Position numbers and translations under genes: made by a program. DNA of 64,000 bases, from NCBI GenBank assembly GCA_009801085.1, contig VNWV01000001.1, positions 4,588,001 to 4,652,000 of the forward strand, read 5' to 3'. Source of the stretch: Lasiodiplodia sp. COLG20 (lineage: Eukaryota; Ascomycota; Dothideomycetes; Botryosphaeriales; Botryosphaeriaceae). The notes beneath the pieces are model-generated. The model made no database searches, had not been told where the DNA came from, and saw nothing but the letters and a program-made list of their open reading frames with translations. This document shows positions 9,499 to 21,456 of this stretch, in pieces (the first letter of the stretch is position 1; each line of letters starts with the position of its first letter).

Positions 9499-9897
9499 GA
9501 GTGAAAGGCCCGAAAATTTGTTCATTAACCGGACGCTTATTTGGTTGACTGATTGCTATGGTGTGGTGTTGAAGGTGGTGGTGAACGAAGATGCCTCTCT
9601 GTTTAAGCGCATATTGAGAAGAGTCTTACACACGAATAATCCTAGTGCAGAAGTACTGAGGCTGTAAGGTTGGGAAATTCTGTTGCTGCCATTCTACGGA
9701 TGCTATTAGAGCAGGGTCTTGGAAGCTCATGTGCATATCTCATTAAAGCGGTTACGTGCAGATAGTTGCTCTAATTATAGAAACTGGCCCCCACCACCCT
9801 TGAAAATCTGTTTTTGAGTCTGCAAAAGGACATCAAAACTTCCTCTAGGCCGTAGTACATATATCGGCGTCAGCATTTCCTCTTCGCCAAGCTTACC
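9499..9897. other. Gap between the NLR-like gene and the membrane-protein gene
   Basis: An open frame shifted by one base continues to 9667. It shows no recognisable motif and is probably 3' untranslated sequence. The rest should be the promoter of the next gene. Nothing else is seen. Confidence 0.35.
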
Positions 9898-11529
9898 ATG
9901 GCGTTCATTTCTGCCTTAGCATTCTCGTTAGTCGTTTTAGCTGCGCCACTGCAAAACATCACCATCACTGTTCCGGACGGAACGTCAAATCATGGCGACC
10001 CGCACCTTCTTTGCACCCCAACAAAAGCTACTGATATTGCAGCGTTCTTCCTGGGAAATTACTTGGCGCACGTTGCATCTATGATTTCTTTGCCTGGAGA
10101 GGCCCCGATTCCTGTGTTCCTCTCTATGGTAGCTACCTTGTTCTATCCTGTATCTGGAGTGCGCAGAGGTATAGAGGCCATAAAACGACGTGCAATACTC
10201 CACCGGAGAACTCCTCTCAACACGGCTTTGAAAGCAGGTGCGCTTGCTGAAGTCGTGCGTACGTCTCGTTGGAAACCTCAACCCAATGATCGTATCCACG
10301 GGATCGAGTTGCCCCACGCATCATCTACGTCGAATATTCAAGATGAAGAGATCCCGCAGATCCCGGAGAGAGCCAGTGGAAGATGCGTTACTGAAGATGA
10401 TCCTAGCCCCCAAAACGAAGGAGCAGTATCCGCTCGATTGGACACTGCGACATCTCCAGCAGAGTGCTTTCTCCCTGTAGCATCTGCCTGGAGTTTTTAC
10501 GGTCGCAAGGTCCACGGCCGTTGCTCTTTACCAGAAGGTTACGCGCTTGCGATAATTCCGCCCGATGCGAATTTGTGCTATTGCGACTCGCCCGACAAAG
10601 CCTCAATCGACATATCTTCATCATATTCCGTTCCACGCGCCCTGGTCTCAATTTTTCAACTTATCTTTGCAAGCCTTACGCTGTACCGCACCCGGGGAGA
10701 CCAGCTGGATAGATATGGGTACGCCGCTTTCGGGTTGACCGTCACTCCGTACTTGATCATGTCCTTTGTCAATCTGATGGGGTCATTCTTGACGCCCACA
10801 TACTCACACGTCTATCTCGTCCAAACAAGTATCATGGAAGAGGCGAGGCTTCGGAACGGAGCTTTCGACGGCACGGTTGGCAAGATCACGAATCAGTGCC
10901 ATTCCGTAGAGGGCCAGCAACAGAGTTCGAACGAGTTCCACGAAGCCTCCCGAGAAGGTGCCAGTATCCCCCTCCAGTTGGTAGTGTGGCTGGATCGGTT
11001 GATGTTCTCTCGTTTGACGTACTCGGCCATCTCCAGAGGAAACAACCAATCATTGGAATGGGAACTGAGGCTGCTTAAGACTGAGAAGGACGAGAAGCTT
11101 GTGTTCACAGGTGAGCATTCGGAAGAATATATGGGCCAAAAGACGGTGCAAGTTCCGTGCTCGGTCACGCAGCACGGAAGCACGAACAAGCTAAGTCGAA
11201 CATTGATTATGCGGCTTGCAAGTGCGTGGATTGGCTGTCTTTCATTCGCCATAATTGGTGGGCTGTCGCATTTCGATCAAAGAAAAAGCACTAATGTCCA
11301 ACGGAGTTGGACCATGGCATGGCTAGTGACAGGGGTTGTATTGGGCCCCGACTGCTACCAGGCGATAGAGTCTCTTTCCAACTCTGTCGCAGATTTGGTC
11401 CAGTCCACCAAAATATACAGGATTGCACTGTTTGTGGCTTTTTTCTTATATGGAGCAGCTACCGTGGGTGGTATGGTGGTTGTCGGTCAAATGCTCAAGG
11501 ATTACGGCAGTTGCATCCGTATGTATTGA
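9898..11529 (+). CDS. Multi-pass membrane protein of unknown function
   Basis: A 543-residue single-exon protein; the start context is ACCATGG. It opens with a signal-like hydrophobic segment (2-16), followed by an N-glycosylatable stretch. Further hydrophobic segments are near residues 47-65, 72-92, 247-263, 275-300, 440-462, 470-490 and 505-530, which suggests a seven- or eight-segment membrane protein with a loop of about 130 residues in the first half and another before 435. The block around WSFYGRKVHGRCSLPEGYA, and the SVPRAL...FASLTLYRTRG segment followed by YAAFGLTVTPYLIMS, look like a family common in filamentous ascomycetes that has no known role. I assign no transport or receptor activity. 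Confidence 0.8.
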   Translation: MAFISALAFSLVVLAAPLQNITITVPDGTSNHGDPHLLCTPTKATDIAAFFLGNYLAHVASMISLPGEAPIPVFLSMVATLFYPVSGVRRGIEAIKRRAILHRRTPLNTALKAGALAEVVRTSRWKPQPNDRIHGIELPHASSTSNIQDEEIPQIPERASGRCVTEDDPSPQNEGAVSARLDTATSPAECFLPVASAWSFYGRKVHGRCSLPEGYALAIIPPDANLCYCDSPDKASIDISSSYSVPRALVSIFQLIFASLTLYRTRGDQLDRYGYAAFGLTVTPYLIMSFVNLMGSFLTPTYSHVYLVQTSIMEEARLRNGAFDGTVGKITNQCHSVEGQQQSSNEFHEASREGASIPLQLVVWLDRLMFSRLTYSAISRGNNQSLEWELRLLKTEKDEKLVFTGEHSEEYMGQKTVQVPCSVTQHGSTNKLSRTLIMRLASAWIGCLSFAIIGGLSHFDQRKSTNVQRSWTMAWLVTGVVLGPDCYQAIESLSNSVADLVQSTKIYRIALFVAFFLYGAATVGGMVVVGQMLKDYGSCIRMY

Positions 11530-11752
11530 TATATGCCGCGCAGGGCGCTGGTTATTGCTTTACTATATTGCGGTAGAAGCAACACACTCCTGGGTAACGC
11601 CACGTAGAACATGACAATTTCTATTGGAAACTCAAATCACACTTTCTGTAGGACCAAAGAATTTCATTTTGAGAGGACTTACAAAGGTAGAAATTAGCAG
11701 CGCGGTTCCGTTCGTCTACCCAACTGCAGCTATAGTCTGCACTAAGAACGTA

Positions 11753-13639
11753 TCACCTTCTCTCTGTTAATTCATCAATACTGCCCTTAAACGCTTCCTC
11801 CCATTTGTTTGCATTTGGCGGGCTCGAGTCCGGGATGGGACTCAATACACCCATCAAAGTGACCTGCTGCAACCGAGGGATAGCAAGAGGGGGCGTTCTC
11901 TCGAAACCGCCCTTCCCCACACCTTTCAAGATGCCAACGCCAGCGACGAGTGCTTCCCCTGTCTCGTTCGCATGCTTCTTTCTAAAGCGATCCTTCGCTA
12001 TAGCAACGGAATCACGATGGGACCACGGATTGTCAACAGGAGGCTCGGCATCGTCTTGGTAGCGTTCAGACATGAGAGTGACTGAGTCTCGGTGATTGGC
12101 GAGAAGGGATGCAGCGTTATCCGACATGTCGGAAGTATTCGAAAGACTCGACAGAGAGCGGGCTTCTGATCTGCGACGATCCGCCGCCGTATCCTCGTTA
12201 GGACGAGGGCTGTAATATCTGCCTGTAAAAGGGAGATCGTCACTGTACCGAAGATGGTATGGCACGGTAGGAGGTTCGTAAATGTCGTCGTCTTGGTGTT
12301 GAGATCCGAGACCAGAGGCATCATCGGAAGAAAAGGAACCAGATTCTGAACGGCCATGAGATGAGGGTGGGGCTCCGTGTGCATTCGCTCCCTCTGCCTC
12401 GCTGCTACGACGAGAAACCCAGGTGGAAGAGCCGGGTGTGGGGCGTTCGGTGTTAGGCGGGGCCATGAAAAGGGCATCACTATCGTCGTCCATATCGAAT
12501 TGAGGCTCGTCATCATCCTGATAGACCTCAACATAAGATCGGAAATGAGGATGACTCCTGCTTTTGTCGAGAGCAGTACATTCCCGGGCGACAAAAGACC
12601 ATTCCTCCAGCTTGGTGTTAACTCGATCAAGGCCAGTAGGCAAAGGACTCTTCGGTACGTCTTCATCTGGTGCGACCGACATCGAATCTGCATCAGAACT
12701 GCTCAGGTTACAAGAAGGTGTCTCGTCCCAGAGCACATGGTAAGAACCATGACCAGATTCGATCAGATGCATGCTGGGGCTAGGAGTTGCTTCGCCCGGG
12801 GAAATCAGCTCGTTTCCTTTGCTCTGAGGGACCTTCACAACGTGCACGTCCGTCAAGGTAGTGGCCGTATCTGCACAAGTGCTCTTCAATGATGCAACGG
12901 ATGAACTTGAAGGGCTATCGTGATCAGATGAAGAGGAAGCATGTGCCCTCGTAGAGGACGGAGATCGGTAGGCGCAGAGATGCAACGACGGTATGCAATG
13001 ATTGTGATGATTCTGGGAACCACTGGACTCAGGCGTAGTTGAAGAGCTGAAGGATGGACCGGCAACAGGGACCTCGGGCGCTGAACGTAAGGAGCGAAGG
13101 CTTTCCTCCGAAGACGTTTTCGCGGGCAACTCGTCTTGAAGTTGAGCGCGGACTTTGATATGATGGCCAACACGACGCAAAAGCGATTCGGCAGTAGGTT
13201 CCCTTGGGGTCGATGAACCCCTCGAGCGAGGTCGAGCGAGCCACAGGAGGCTCGACACAGATGGCGAGGAGCGTCTCCGGATAGGGGTGGGAGCGGTGCG
13301 GACTCGACGAATACAGGTCCCGTCGGATGGTCTTCGAAGGGGTTCTCGGTAAGAAGTCTTTCGTTGTTTGGCTTTGTCGATGAAGGTCTCCAATCGCTTT
13401 ATCCTTCTGTCACGAGTGACCGGATCGGAAGAGGCCGAGTATTGTCGAACGGGCCAGCGAAGTTTGGCCTCGTCGTCATTTTTGCCTTCCGGTCCACCAT
13501 CCGACGACCTTCTGGGCAGGTGCTCGCGATCGCAATTCGTCAGTAAAGGGTAAGTATCGCTGTCAATGACCGGGGCAGAAGCAGCGCGGTTTTCCAGATT
13601 AGTGGCCTCAAGGGGAGGTTCTGCAAGCGGCGACCCCAT
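11753..13639 (-). CDS. Disordered Ser/Arg/Pro-rich hypothetical protein
   Basis: About 628 residues, starting at the ATG at 13637-13639 (MGSPLAEPPLEA). The frame is open a little further upstream but without an ATG; the TCGGCAG there could be a splice acceptor, so an extra first exon is possible. The sequence is dominated by Ser, Pro, Arg, Asp and Glu, with several RRxS motifs typical of basophilic kinase sites (PRRSSDG, RRRSSPS, VSRRSSEA), and has no predicted globular domain. The last 80 residues (from EDRFRKKHANETGE-like to LSPIPDSS) are the most ordered looking. It is divergently transcribed from the glucosidase II beta gene. No function is assigned. Confidence 0.7.
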   Translation of the reverse strand: MGSPLAEPPLEATNLENRAASAPVIDSDTYPLLTNCDREHLPRRSSDGGPEGKNDDEAKLRWPVRQYSASSDPVTRDRRIKRLETFIDKAKQRKTSYREPLRRPSDGTCIRRVRTAPTPIRRRSSPSVSSLLWLARPRSRGSSTPREPTAESLLRRVGHHIKVRAQLQDELPAKTSSEESLRSLRSAPEVPVAGPSFSSSTTPESSGSQNHHNHCIPSLHLCAYRSPSSTRAHASSSSDHDSPSSSSVASLKSTCADTATTLTDVHVVKVPQSKGNELISPGEATPSPSMHLIESGHGSYHVLWDETPSCNLSSSDADSMSVAPDEDVPKSPLPTGLDRVNTKLEEWSFVARECTALDKSRSHPHFRSYVEVYQDDDEPQFDMDDDSDALFMAPPNTERPTPGSSTWVSRRSSEAEGANAHGAPPSSHGRSESGSFSSDDASGLGSQHQDDDIYEPPTVPYHLRYSDDLPFTGRYYSPRPNEDTAADRRRSEARSLSSLSNTSDMSDNAASLLANHRDSVTLMSERYQDDAEPPVDNPWSHRDSVAIAKDRFRKKHANETGEALVAGVGILKGVGKGGFERTPPLAIPRLQQVTLMGVLSPIPDSSPPNANKWEEAFKGSIDELTERR

Positions 13640-14247
13640 TTGGCGACCGGTATTCCCCTTGAACTGCTTCTGCCGAGACAAAGACTCAAATCAATGCGAG
13701 AAAGATAGAGGCCTGGCCGTTGGCTAGCGGCAGCAAGCCAGGAACAAGGCGTAGAATGATTGCGAGGTGACTGACAGAATTAGGTGATGCGGCAATGAGT
13801 TTGAAGCCAGGATCGAACAGAAATGGGCGACGAAAGGTACATCGAATGGAAGCAATGGGATCGCATCATGGAAGGAAAGTGCATCAGTCGACTTTCGTTC
13901 CTACCTGTCCCTGTAGAGTAGCGTTTTGAGCGGTTGTGTCCCCGCGACACCCGCGCGACTTCCTCATCTCGACGCGGGTGTCACCCTGAGCCACCCATCT
14001 CGCAAGAATTTGCTGATAGCATCAAAAGCCACGCCAGCCAAACTCTGGAAGTGGAAATGCGATGCAGAAGCGACAGTGCAGCAATGACAGCGCCGGTGAT
14101 GGAGCTGACAGGTGACAGCTGGGGTCTGCGTGTGGGGAAAAGGTGCCCGGGAGCTCGGGCCACGCACCTGCGATCTCACCAGCTGGCATTCGGCCACCCC
14201 CAAGCATCCCCAGATTCTCTCCCTTCCACTGCTCAATCCGGCCCAAA
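13640..14247. promoter_or_regulatory. Divergent promoter region
   Basis: This 608-bp interval separates the start codons of the disordered-protein gene (leftward) and the glucosidase II beta gene (rightward), so both promoters must lie in it. I did not find a convincing TATA box. The sequence GCTCAATCCGGCCCAAAATG leads directly into the rightward start. Confidence 0.5.
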
Positions 14248-16095
14248 ATGAGGAGCACATCTCTCGACGCCCTCCTGCTCCTCGGCACCGCCCTTGCCCC
14301 CGCCGTCTCTGCCGCCGAATCGGCGCGGCCGCGCGGCGTGGGCCCCGAATGTATGTAAACACCGCCATGAGCTCTGCCACACAAGCTGCAATGCCTCTAC
14401 CTGCTGCAATCCGCCATTGGCTTACACCCCACACCCCACGCAGTTGCCAAATTCTACAAAGATGCCGAAAAGTTCACCTGCATCTCCAACCCGGCCATCA
14501 CCCTCTCCGCCTCGCAGGTCAACGACGACTACTGCGACTGCCCAGATGGCTCCGACGAGCCCGGAACCGCTGCATGCTCGTACCTGTCGCCCATGTCTCC
14601 GCGACACGCTTCGGACCCCAACGCCGACGACCCCAACATCACAGTGGCCCTGCCGGGCTTCTACTGCAAGAACAAGGGCCACCTGCCGGGCTACATCCCC
14701 TTCACCGCCGTCAACGATGGCATTTGCGACTACGAGCTGTGCTGCGACGGCAGCGACGAGTGGGAAGGTGTTGGAGGCCTGAAATGCGAGGACCGCTGCA
14801 AGCAGATCGGTGCCGAGTGGCGCAAGCAGGACGAGGCCCGCCAGAAGTCGCTGGCCGCCGCGAATCAGCGCCGTAAGGAGCTGATCGCTGAGGCGGGCCG
14901 CCTGCGCAAAGAGGTCGAGGACCGCTTGCAGACGCTACACACCGAGATTGAGGGGTCCGAGATCAAGGTCAAGGACTTGGAGAAGGAGTTCGCCGAGATC
15001 GAGCAGCAGGAAAAGGCCAAGCTCGCCCAGCGCAGCAAGAAGGGCACCGGCAAGTTCTCCGCACTCGCCGCCGTTGCGAAGCAGCGCGTCGAGGATCTGA
15101 AGGACTCTCTGACGAGAGTACGTGCGGAGCGTGATGCTAGCCGTGAGAGGGTTACCGAGCTGGAGCAAATCCTGTCGACGTTCAAGGAGGAGTACAACCC
15201 CAACTTCAACGATGAAGGTGTCAAGCGGGCTGTCCAAGCTTGGGAGGATTATGCTGCCCGGGATAAGGGTCCGGACGGTGACGCTGCCCACGAACGCGAC
15301 ATTGACGAGTACCTCAAGCCCGAGATCGCAGATCTCAACTGGGACGACTTTGATGCTGACGAGAGCGGGAGTGACGTTTGTAAGTTCACGGTATTCTCCA
15401 GCTTATTTCAACTCCTGACTAACTCATGTTCAGTGTACAAATTTGAAGAGCTTCTCCCAGACTCCATCCGCCCCTGGGTCGACGAAAAGCTTAGGGCTTT
15501 GCGCCAAGTCCTTATCGACAACGGCATCGTGCCGGAGGATGATTCCTCTGCTGCTGCTAGCGAGTCGCAGGTGGTCAAGGACGCCAAGTCACGTCTCACC
15601 AGCGCCGAAAACGATCTCAAGAACCAGAAGAAGGAGCTCGAGAACCACGAGAGCGACCTCACAAAGGACTATGGTCCGGATGAGATATTCCGCGCGCTCA
15701 AGGGCCAGTGCGTCAGCGTTGATTCTGGCGAGTACACGTACGAGTTCTGCTACATGGATAAGACCTGGCAGAAGCCCAAGAAGCGGGGCGGTAACACCAA
15801 TATGGGCAACTTTGTCCGCATCGAGACTATCGTCGTCGACGAGGATGTCGGACCTGATGGCAAGGGCTTGGGGTCAGGCGAGCGCATCGCCCTCAAGTAC
15901 GAGAACGGTCAGAACTGCTGGAACGGCCCCAACCGGTCCACCACTGTTATTCTTGCCTGTGCGGAGAAGGATGAGATCTGGAAGGTCAGGGAGGAGGAGA
16001 AGTGCGTGTATCGCATGGAAGTCGGCTCGCCGGCTGTTTGCACCCCTGCTCAGAAGCAGAAGAAGACCGAGGAGCAGCCGCGCGACGAGCTATGA
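14248..16095 (+). CDS. gtb1: Glucosidase II beta subunit (ER quality control)
   Basis: Exons 14248-14350, 14444-15379 and 15434-16095 give 566 residues. The protein is the non-catalytic subunit that brings glucosidase II to glucose-trimmed N-glycans in the ER. Seen in order: signal peptide 1-22; the family's PEFAKFYKDAEKFTC start after the first splice; LDL-receptor-A-like Cys motifs (CDCPDGSDEPGTAAC and CCDGSDEW); a long Lys/Glu coiled coil; then a mannose-6-phosphate-receptor homology domain (GEYTYEFCYMDKTW through NCWNGPNRS to CVYRMEV). The C-terminus is RDEL, an HDEL-type ER-retrieval signal. The first intron is 93 nt. The second is 54 nt, a multiple of three with no in-frame stop; splicing it restores the conserved DVLYKFEELLPDS sequence. 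Confidence 0.95.
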
Positions 16096-19000
16096 AATGC
16101 TTATGACTGAAAAGAAGTGAAAGCTGACGAAAAGTTGTTAAGAAGCGTCTACCTAGAAGATCATCCATAGATCGTAGGCGGTTGTCGATATGCATTGTAT
16201 TTTGATTGGCGCTATTGGCGGAGCGTTTGATATTCTCTTGTACGTACCAATGTGTCATGGGCAAACATAACGTCTCCATGTGGTCGCATGTCTCGTCATG
16301 GTTTACGTACGATGGTCAACATGGGCGGCGAGAGTCATGCTCGCCGCTACGTGGACAAACGCTCGTGCTTCCTACCCGCGATACGAGCAGTGCAATCAAA
16401 CGCCCCGCCACTCTAGATACGCAGCATACGTCATTCGACATGGGGAAGGAGCATGGCAAATAAGATTATGCATTATACCGGCTCTTTTCCAAAATGACAT
16501 GGTTCTTCGCAGATGAGCGTTCTTCATCGGACTTTGCCTAGGAAAGAGACCGGGGGAAGCGGAACTAAAGTCATTTCAGATACCAAACCGCACAGAGGCA
16601 CTTATCGAACACGGACCCCTCACTACTGTCTACTGAGTCTGAATAATGGCGTGCCCCACACGTGCGTAGAACCGATCCCGTCCGCTCGAGCGCGCGCTCC
16701 CGCCCGCGCAATGATCGTCGATCCTCTGCTATCTAGCGTTTACGCTGGAAGAAGCCGCTGCGGTAATTTAGGCACTTGGCATCTTTCCGTTCTTGTTGGG
16801 GGAGCCTAGAAGCATGGCAGAAGTAGCATTGCTGTCGTCAGTTGCTATCGATCAGCGGTAACGCACAGTTGGGGTGCAGAGTGAGACATGATGCGCAGTA
16901 GATCCCTGGGGTCATTGCGCGCATGTGCTTCGCAGAAGATCATTGGACGAAATCACGATAGACATGCAAATGCCTTTGCTGCACAGAGGGGGAGGGGGAT
17001 GTTCTGTCTATGCGTATATGTCAGTGCTGTCAGATCTGTATGGTCGAACGTCGCGCCAGCGGTCTATTTTCGTGAGCCACGCACAGTTCTCTTCCAACTC
17101 GCTTCTCATCTTTCACCAGTTTTGCATACCAAATAGAGCAAATTCACATGCCGCGCAGATGTCATTGTCATCCCACATCCACATGACGTACCAGCTAGCA
17201 ATGCGACTGTCGTCAATCGCGACTATTGTTCCGTTCCGCCCTTAAACAGCAGCCAATCAGCCAGCTGGCAGCAGCGGGCAGGTGCCGATAAACATTTTCG
17301 CGCCTACTCCTCGGGCGGTTGCTCGGCCTGCGCCAAACCTGGGGGCGTGCCGCTGCTGCGCTAAATCCTGGGATCCTGCGCGTTTGCCAACGTCGGCGCT
17401 AGCCAACAAACGCAGCCCTACCTACAGGCTCTTGTTCAATGTGGTTGGCTAAGGCAAGATGGTGCAGGCGTAGCGCGTGCAGTAGCGCTATGTAGGTTTG
17501 CGTACTCCCGCTGGCGGCTTCTACTACTGGTACCTGCAGCGGCGTATGCGCTGAACCATGGGTCCTCTAGGACAGTTTGACACACAAGGCTGATTTTTGC
17601 TTTCCTTTTTGTGGTTCGGTTGACGAGGGATTTTTTGTTAGTAGGTGGGGCGGGTGATGGAATAGCCGTCGTGGTTTCGAGACTAACGTTTATTTTTCTT
17701 CAATTTTTTTTTTTCGAGGCGAAATTCATGACAAGGCTTCTTCTGTGTTCATCAGCTAATGATTATGAAATTCCGTGACGCTGTGCGACTAGTGCCAAGA
17801 CGTGTGTTAACCCGAGCGGGTTCCTGACGATCCGTTACTAAGAAAAGAACACGGATCGATCACCGAGCAGACCTTCTATCTATTGTATTTGTTTGTTGCA
17901 CGTCCTACCTTGCTTCGCATCCATATAGGATGGTAATTACTGTGGGGCTGCAAGGGGTTAGGTACACCATCGCGTGCGGGGGCTGCTCATTTAAATGACT
18001 TTCATGACAACGTCAAGTCCAAGTTTGTTGACTAGGACTTCATACCGTACATAAATCGGCCGGCGCAGGGCGGCGGCGGATCGGTGGTGCATGCACGTCA
18101 CGCAAAGTGCCGGACATGTCGTTACCCTGCTGCGATGGGTCGAGCCATGGATTTTTAGTACTGCGCATATTTGATGATTGATGAAAGCGGCCCGTAAAAC
18201 CTGGTGGAGAGATGAGAGAACGCGTCAAGTAGTTGATGTCTGGGCATGCAAGATTCATGAAGCAGGATCATGATTGTGAAACGACTGGGTGAGATTATAT
18301 CGTGCAGCTTGCAGGCCGTTCTTCCTGAGTGAGCGGCGCTGGGATGCTTCCGAATCGGGGCCGCAAATAGATTAGCGATGACTTCGACATACGATCAAGG
18401 AACGGAGATAGCCATGACAGTGAGGTGCTCCGATCCACATGCTTCTGGACTTGACATCCGCGCTTCCCCGGCCAAGCGTCTACATCAAACCGTTGGTCCT
18501 GACGGCAAATGGGGTGAGCGGCGCGACGGCTTTGGCTTTCTCGCGCGGGCACTAAAGGCGCTGGCCACGAGTCAAGGCGGAGGAATCCTGAGGCGGGCAG
18601 TGGCGCTCTGTCTCTCAGACTGCAAGGCGATGGCGAGTCTAATCAAACCGGCAGTGGTATTGGTACTACTTGTGCAACCTGTCGGCATTGAAGCGTCGAC
18701 GGCAAGGGGGCTCGAGCAGCGAACCATCACGCGTGAGTGCTCTTTGTGCGGCGGCACAAGCCTTGCAGACGTTTATGCACGCGTGAGCTGAAGCGCGAGG
18801 CGCGCCAGCTGACAGAGGGGCGCCACGATGATGGAGGCGGCGTCGCGCGTGGGCTGTGTTTCCTCTGGGATGATGGCTGTCGCAAACCCCGCGCTCCTGT
18901 CTCACGATGCTACCAAAGCAAATCTTAGGGGGCGCGGCTCCGACGGGCCACGGCACCGCCCACAGCATCTTTCGCTCTATCTTGCACGCCGTCTTCTCTT

Positions 19001-21456
19001 CACCGACTGCCGGACGGGACTCGACAACGGATTCGGTAGGGCAGCGTCCACCGCATGCTATAGGGACTGTCGGCGGCTATAGGGAGACGCCGAAATAGGC
19101 AATCATCCTCGGCTCCATTGCCGAGCGCGGCATGTTCCGCAGCCCGAGCAAAAAGACGAAGACCGAGCCAATTGGAGATGAAAAGGGGAGTCGGGCGAAG
19201 AAGAAATAGACGAGCAGTGCTTGATGTGGTTGCCTGAAAGGGTTCCGAGCTAGCGAACAGGTGATCGAATCAGGCAAGATGGACCGCCGATGCCATCTTA
19301 CTAGTAGCTCTACGACTCTTAGTCCGGTCAGTGCAACGACGCTGCTCCGCATATTGTCGTGCGGCTATGGGCATGGGCGAGTTCGGCACTGTCGCTGCGG
19401 TGCCGGCGGAGCGGAGGACCCTCTGCGGCGCCACAGGGCCGCGCAGCCTGAGAAGACGGCCGTTGGAGCAAAAAATCTGATGAGAAGGACAGGCCCATGG
19501 TAATTGACTAATACGAGGGTGAAGAATTGGTAGCTGAGCCGGTAGGGCTCGGAGATCAGCGCCGGCGACAAAAGTTCATATATATGAGTGACGTTGCAGG
19601 GTGATTAAGGCGTGGTCTAGACGCTGTGACTGGTGTTGCGAGCGCGGCTGCCCCTCAACGGGAGATCCACTAGGACGCTTCTTGCGTGGGCCGGGGCCCC
19701 TTGCGCGTCGCACGCCGGATATTGAGGCGGACTCGACACTTGAAACAGGCAGCTGGCGAATTGCGTGGAAAAGGCGTCGCAGGCGGGCGGACTGGCGCTC
19801 GGCGGTTTGTTGTCAGCCAGCCCATTCCGGGATCCGCGCACCGTGTCAGACGTTGGCCCTGACCAAGCCTTCGATCGCAGTTTCAGACAGGAGTCCGCCG
19901 CAGCGGAAGCTGGGCCAGGATTACCGGGAGCGGGCGATTGGCGTCGCCTTGTGCGCCGTGCAGCTCGAATCGCTGCGGGCGTCCCTCGTGCGCCGTTGGT
20001 GGAGGTCGGTGGCGGCGGATGTGGGCTCTTTTCTCGCAGCCCAATGCAGGTGCGATGCAGCCCGCGCCCGCAGCCGCCGTTCCTGAGCCGTACCTGGGCC
20101 GTTACTCCTTTCGGCGTCGCGGGCGAGCCGCTTACAGCATCGACAGGCGGCGGCGAGATAGGGATAGGCGCCCAGCTTCGCTCCCCCGCGGCTCGCCGCC
20201 AGCGCACCGTGCAGCGCCGCTCTGTACTGGCCAGCGATGGCGCTGGCGGCTCGTTGCGCACTGCAGGCCTCTGTTGGCGACGCGCACCCCTGCTTCTCCG
20301 CTGGGCTCGCTGCGGTTGCGATGCCGTCGCGGGAGTGGTGCGCTGCTTCCGATGCCTTGCCTCGCGTAGGGGCCCCCCGGGCAGCCAACTGATCTTCTCC
20401 TGTACAATAGTCTTCTTCCTTCTAGCTGGCGATCTGTGACCGAACTCGTCGTGCAGCCGCGCTCGATTCGCCGCTCGCAGCCCGGCCGCCGCCCGCCTCG
20501 GCGCTGCGTCACGCGTGCCAGCGCTCCCCAATGCTGCTGCGCCGACGGCATTCCGCCTCGAGCATTGTTGTCGTCGGCGCTCAAGCTTCTGGCGGCGGCC
20601 TCCACTTGTTGGCGGCCGCCAGCCCGATCGGCCGCGTGCCATCTAGTGCGGTATGCTGGCTGATGTGTGGAAATTGTGTGCCAGCAACCCCCTTGCAGGG
20701 CCGTGCTCAAATTGCCCTCTTCCACCCTGGCCGCCCGCCCGCAGGCCCCGTCTTCTGCCCGCGAGCGCTGTGCTGCATCCAGGACGTCTTTCTTTTTTTG
20801 CGGCCCTGCGCTGGTCGACCAGAGGTCCTCGCGCGTCTTCGCTTCACCAGCTCCCCCAGCTCCATCCAGCGCCCGCCTGCTGTCTGCCCAAGCCGACGAC
20901 CAGAGGTCAGGAGCCCGCACGCCTGCCGGCGCACATCCATTCATTTCGTGCATTCCGTGCTCTTGCCCAGCGGTCAATCCCCGATTATTTGATTGCGCCA
21001 CACCCGAACACCACGCCAGAAGATATCCACAGCCCTGCGCCGCCGCGTGCGCTCCGAACCACCTCACCACCGCCCGCACCACCGCTCCCTTTGCTGCTCC
21101 CACACAGCGTCCGCTCGTTCACCAGCGATCCGTCATACCTCTCACCCCCGGAAGGAAGCATATCGCGCTCGTCTCAGTTGGCATTATTCTGCATGGCCGC
21201 TGCAGTGCAACGTCACGCTCTCCACAGATAAACACCTCGCGGAGGAAGGACGCGTCCTGCAAGTACGTCGATCTTGGGCGCGCCGCATCATAAAGCCACC
21301 CTGGTCGTCCTCTCGCCCAGGGTCGCCTGCTGCGCCGCCAGCCGCCGACCAACCCCAGCTGCTGACCATTCGCAAGCTCGCGCGCAGCGCTGCGTTGTCC
21401 AAAGCTAACCTTTGGGGATCCATTGAGCCGCCTCATTCGTATGTATACACTCAACC
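16096..21456. other. 5.4-kb gap without a supportable gene
   Basis: Neither strand shows a conserved protein motif. The part from about 18.3 to 21.4 kb is GC-rich, so long overlapping frames occur on both strands by chance (for example 19617-20642 and 20132-21103 on the minus strand); these have no start context, domain or splice logic. The last 700 bp are pyrimidine-rich on the plus strand, as expected of the promoter and leader of the gene at 21457. A T-rich run lies near 17700. Confidence 0.45.

Noticed and set aside
13640..13681. Upstream extension of the disordered protein by 14 codons
   Set aside because: It would need a non-ATG start; an upstream exon is possible but I could not find a convincing donor and start.
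19617..20642. 341-codon open frame on the minus strand, and the overlapping 323-codon frame at 20132-21103
   Set aside because: GC-rich DNA with few stops in all frames; Arg/Ala/Gly-dominated composition, overlapping frames on both strands, no domain or splice signals.
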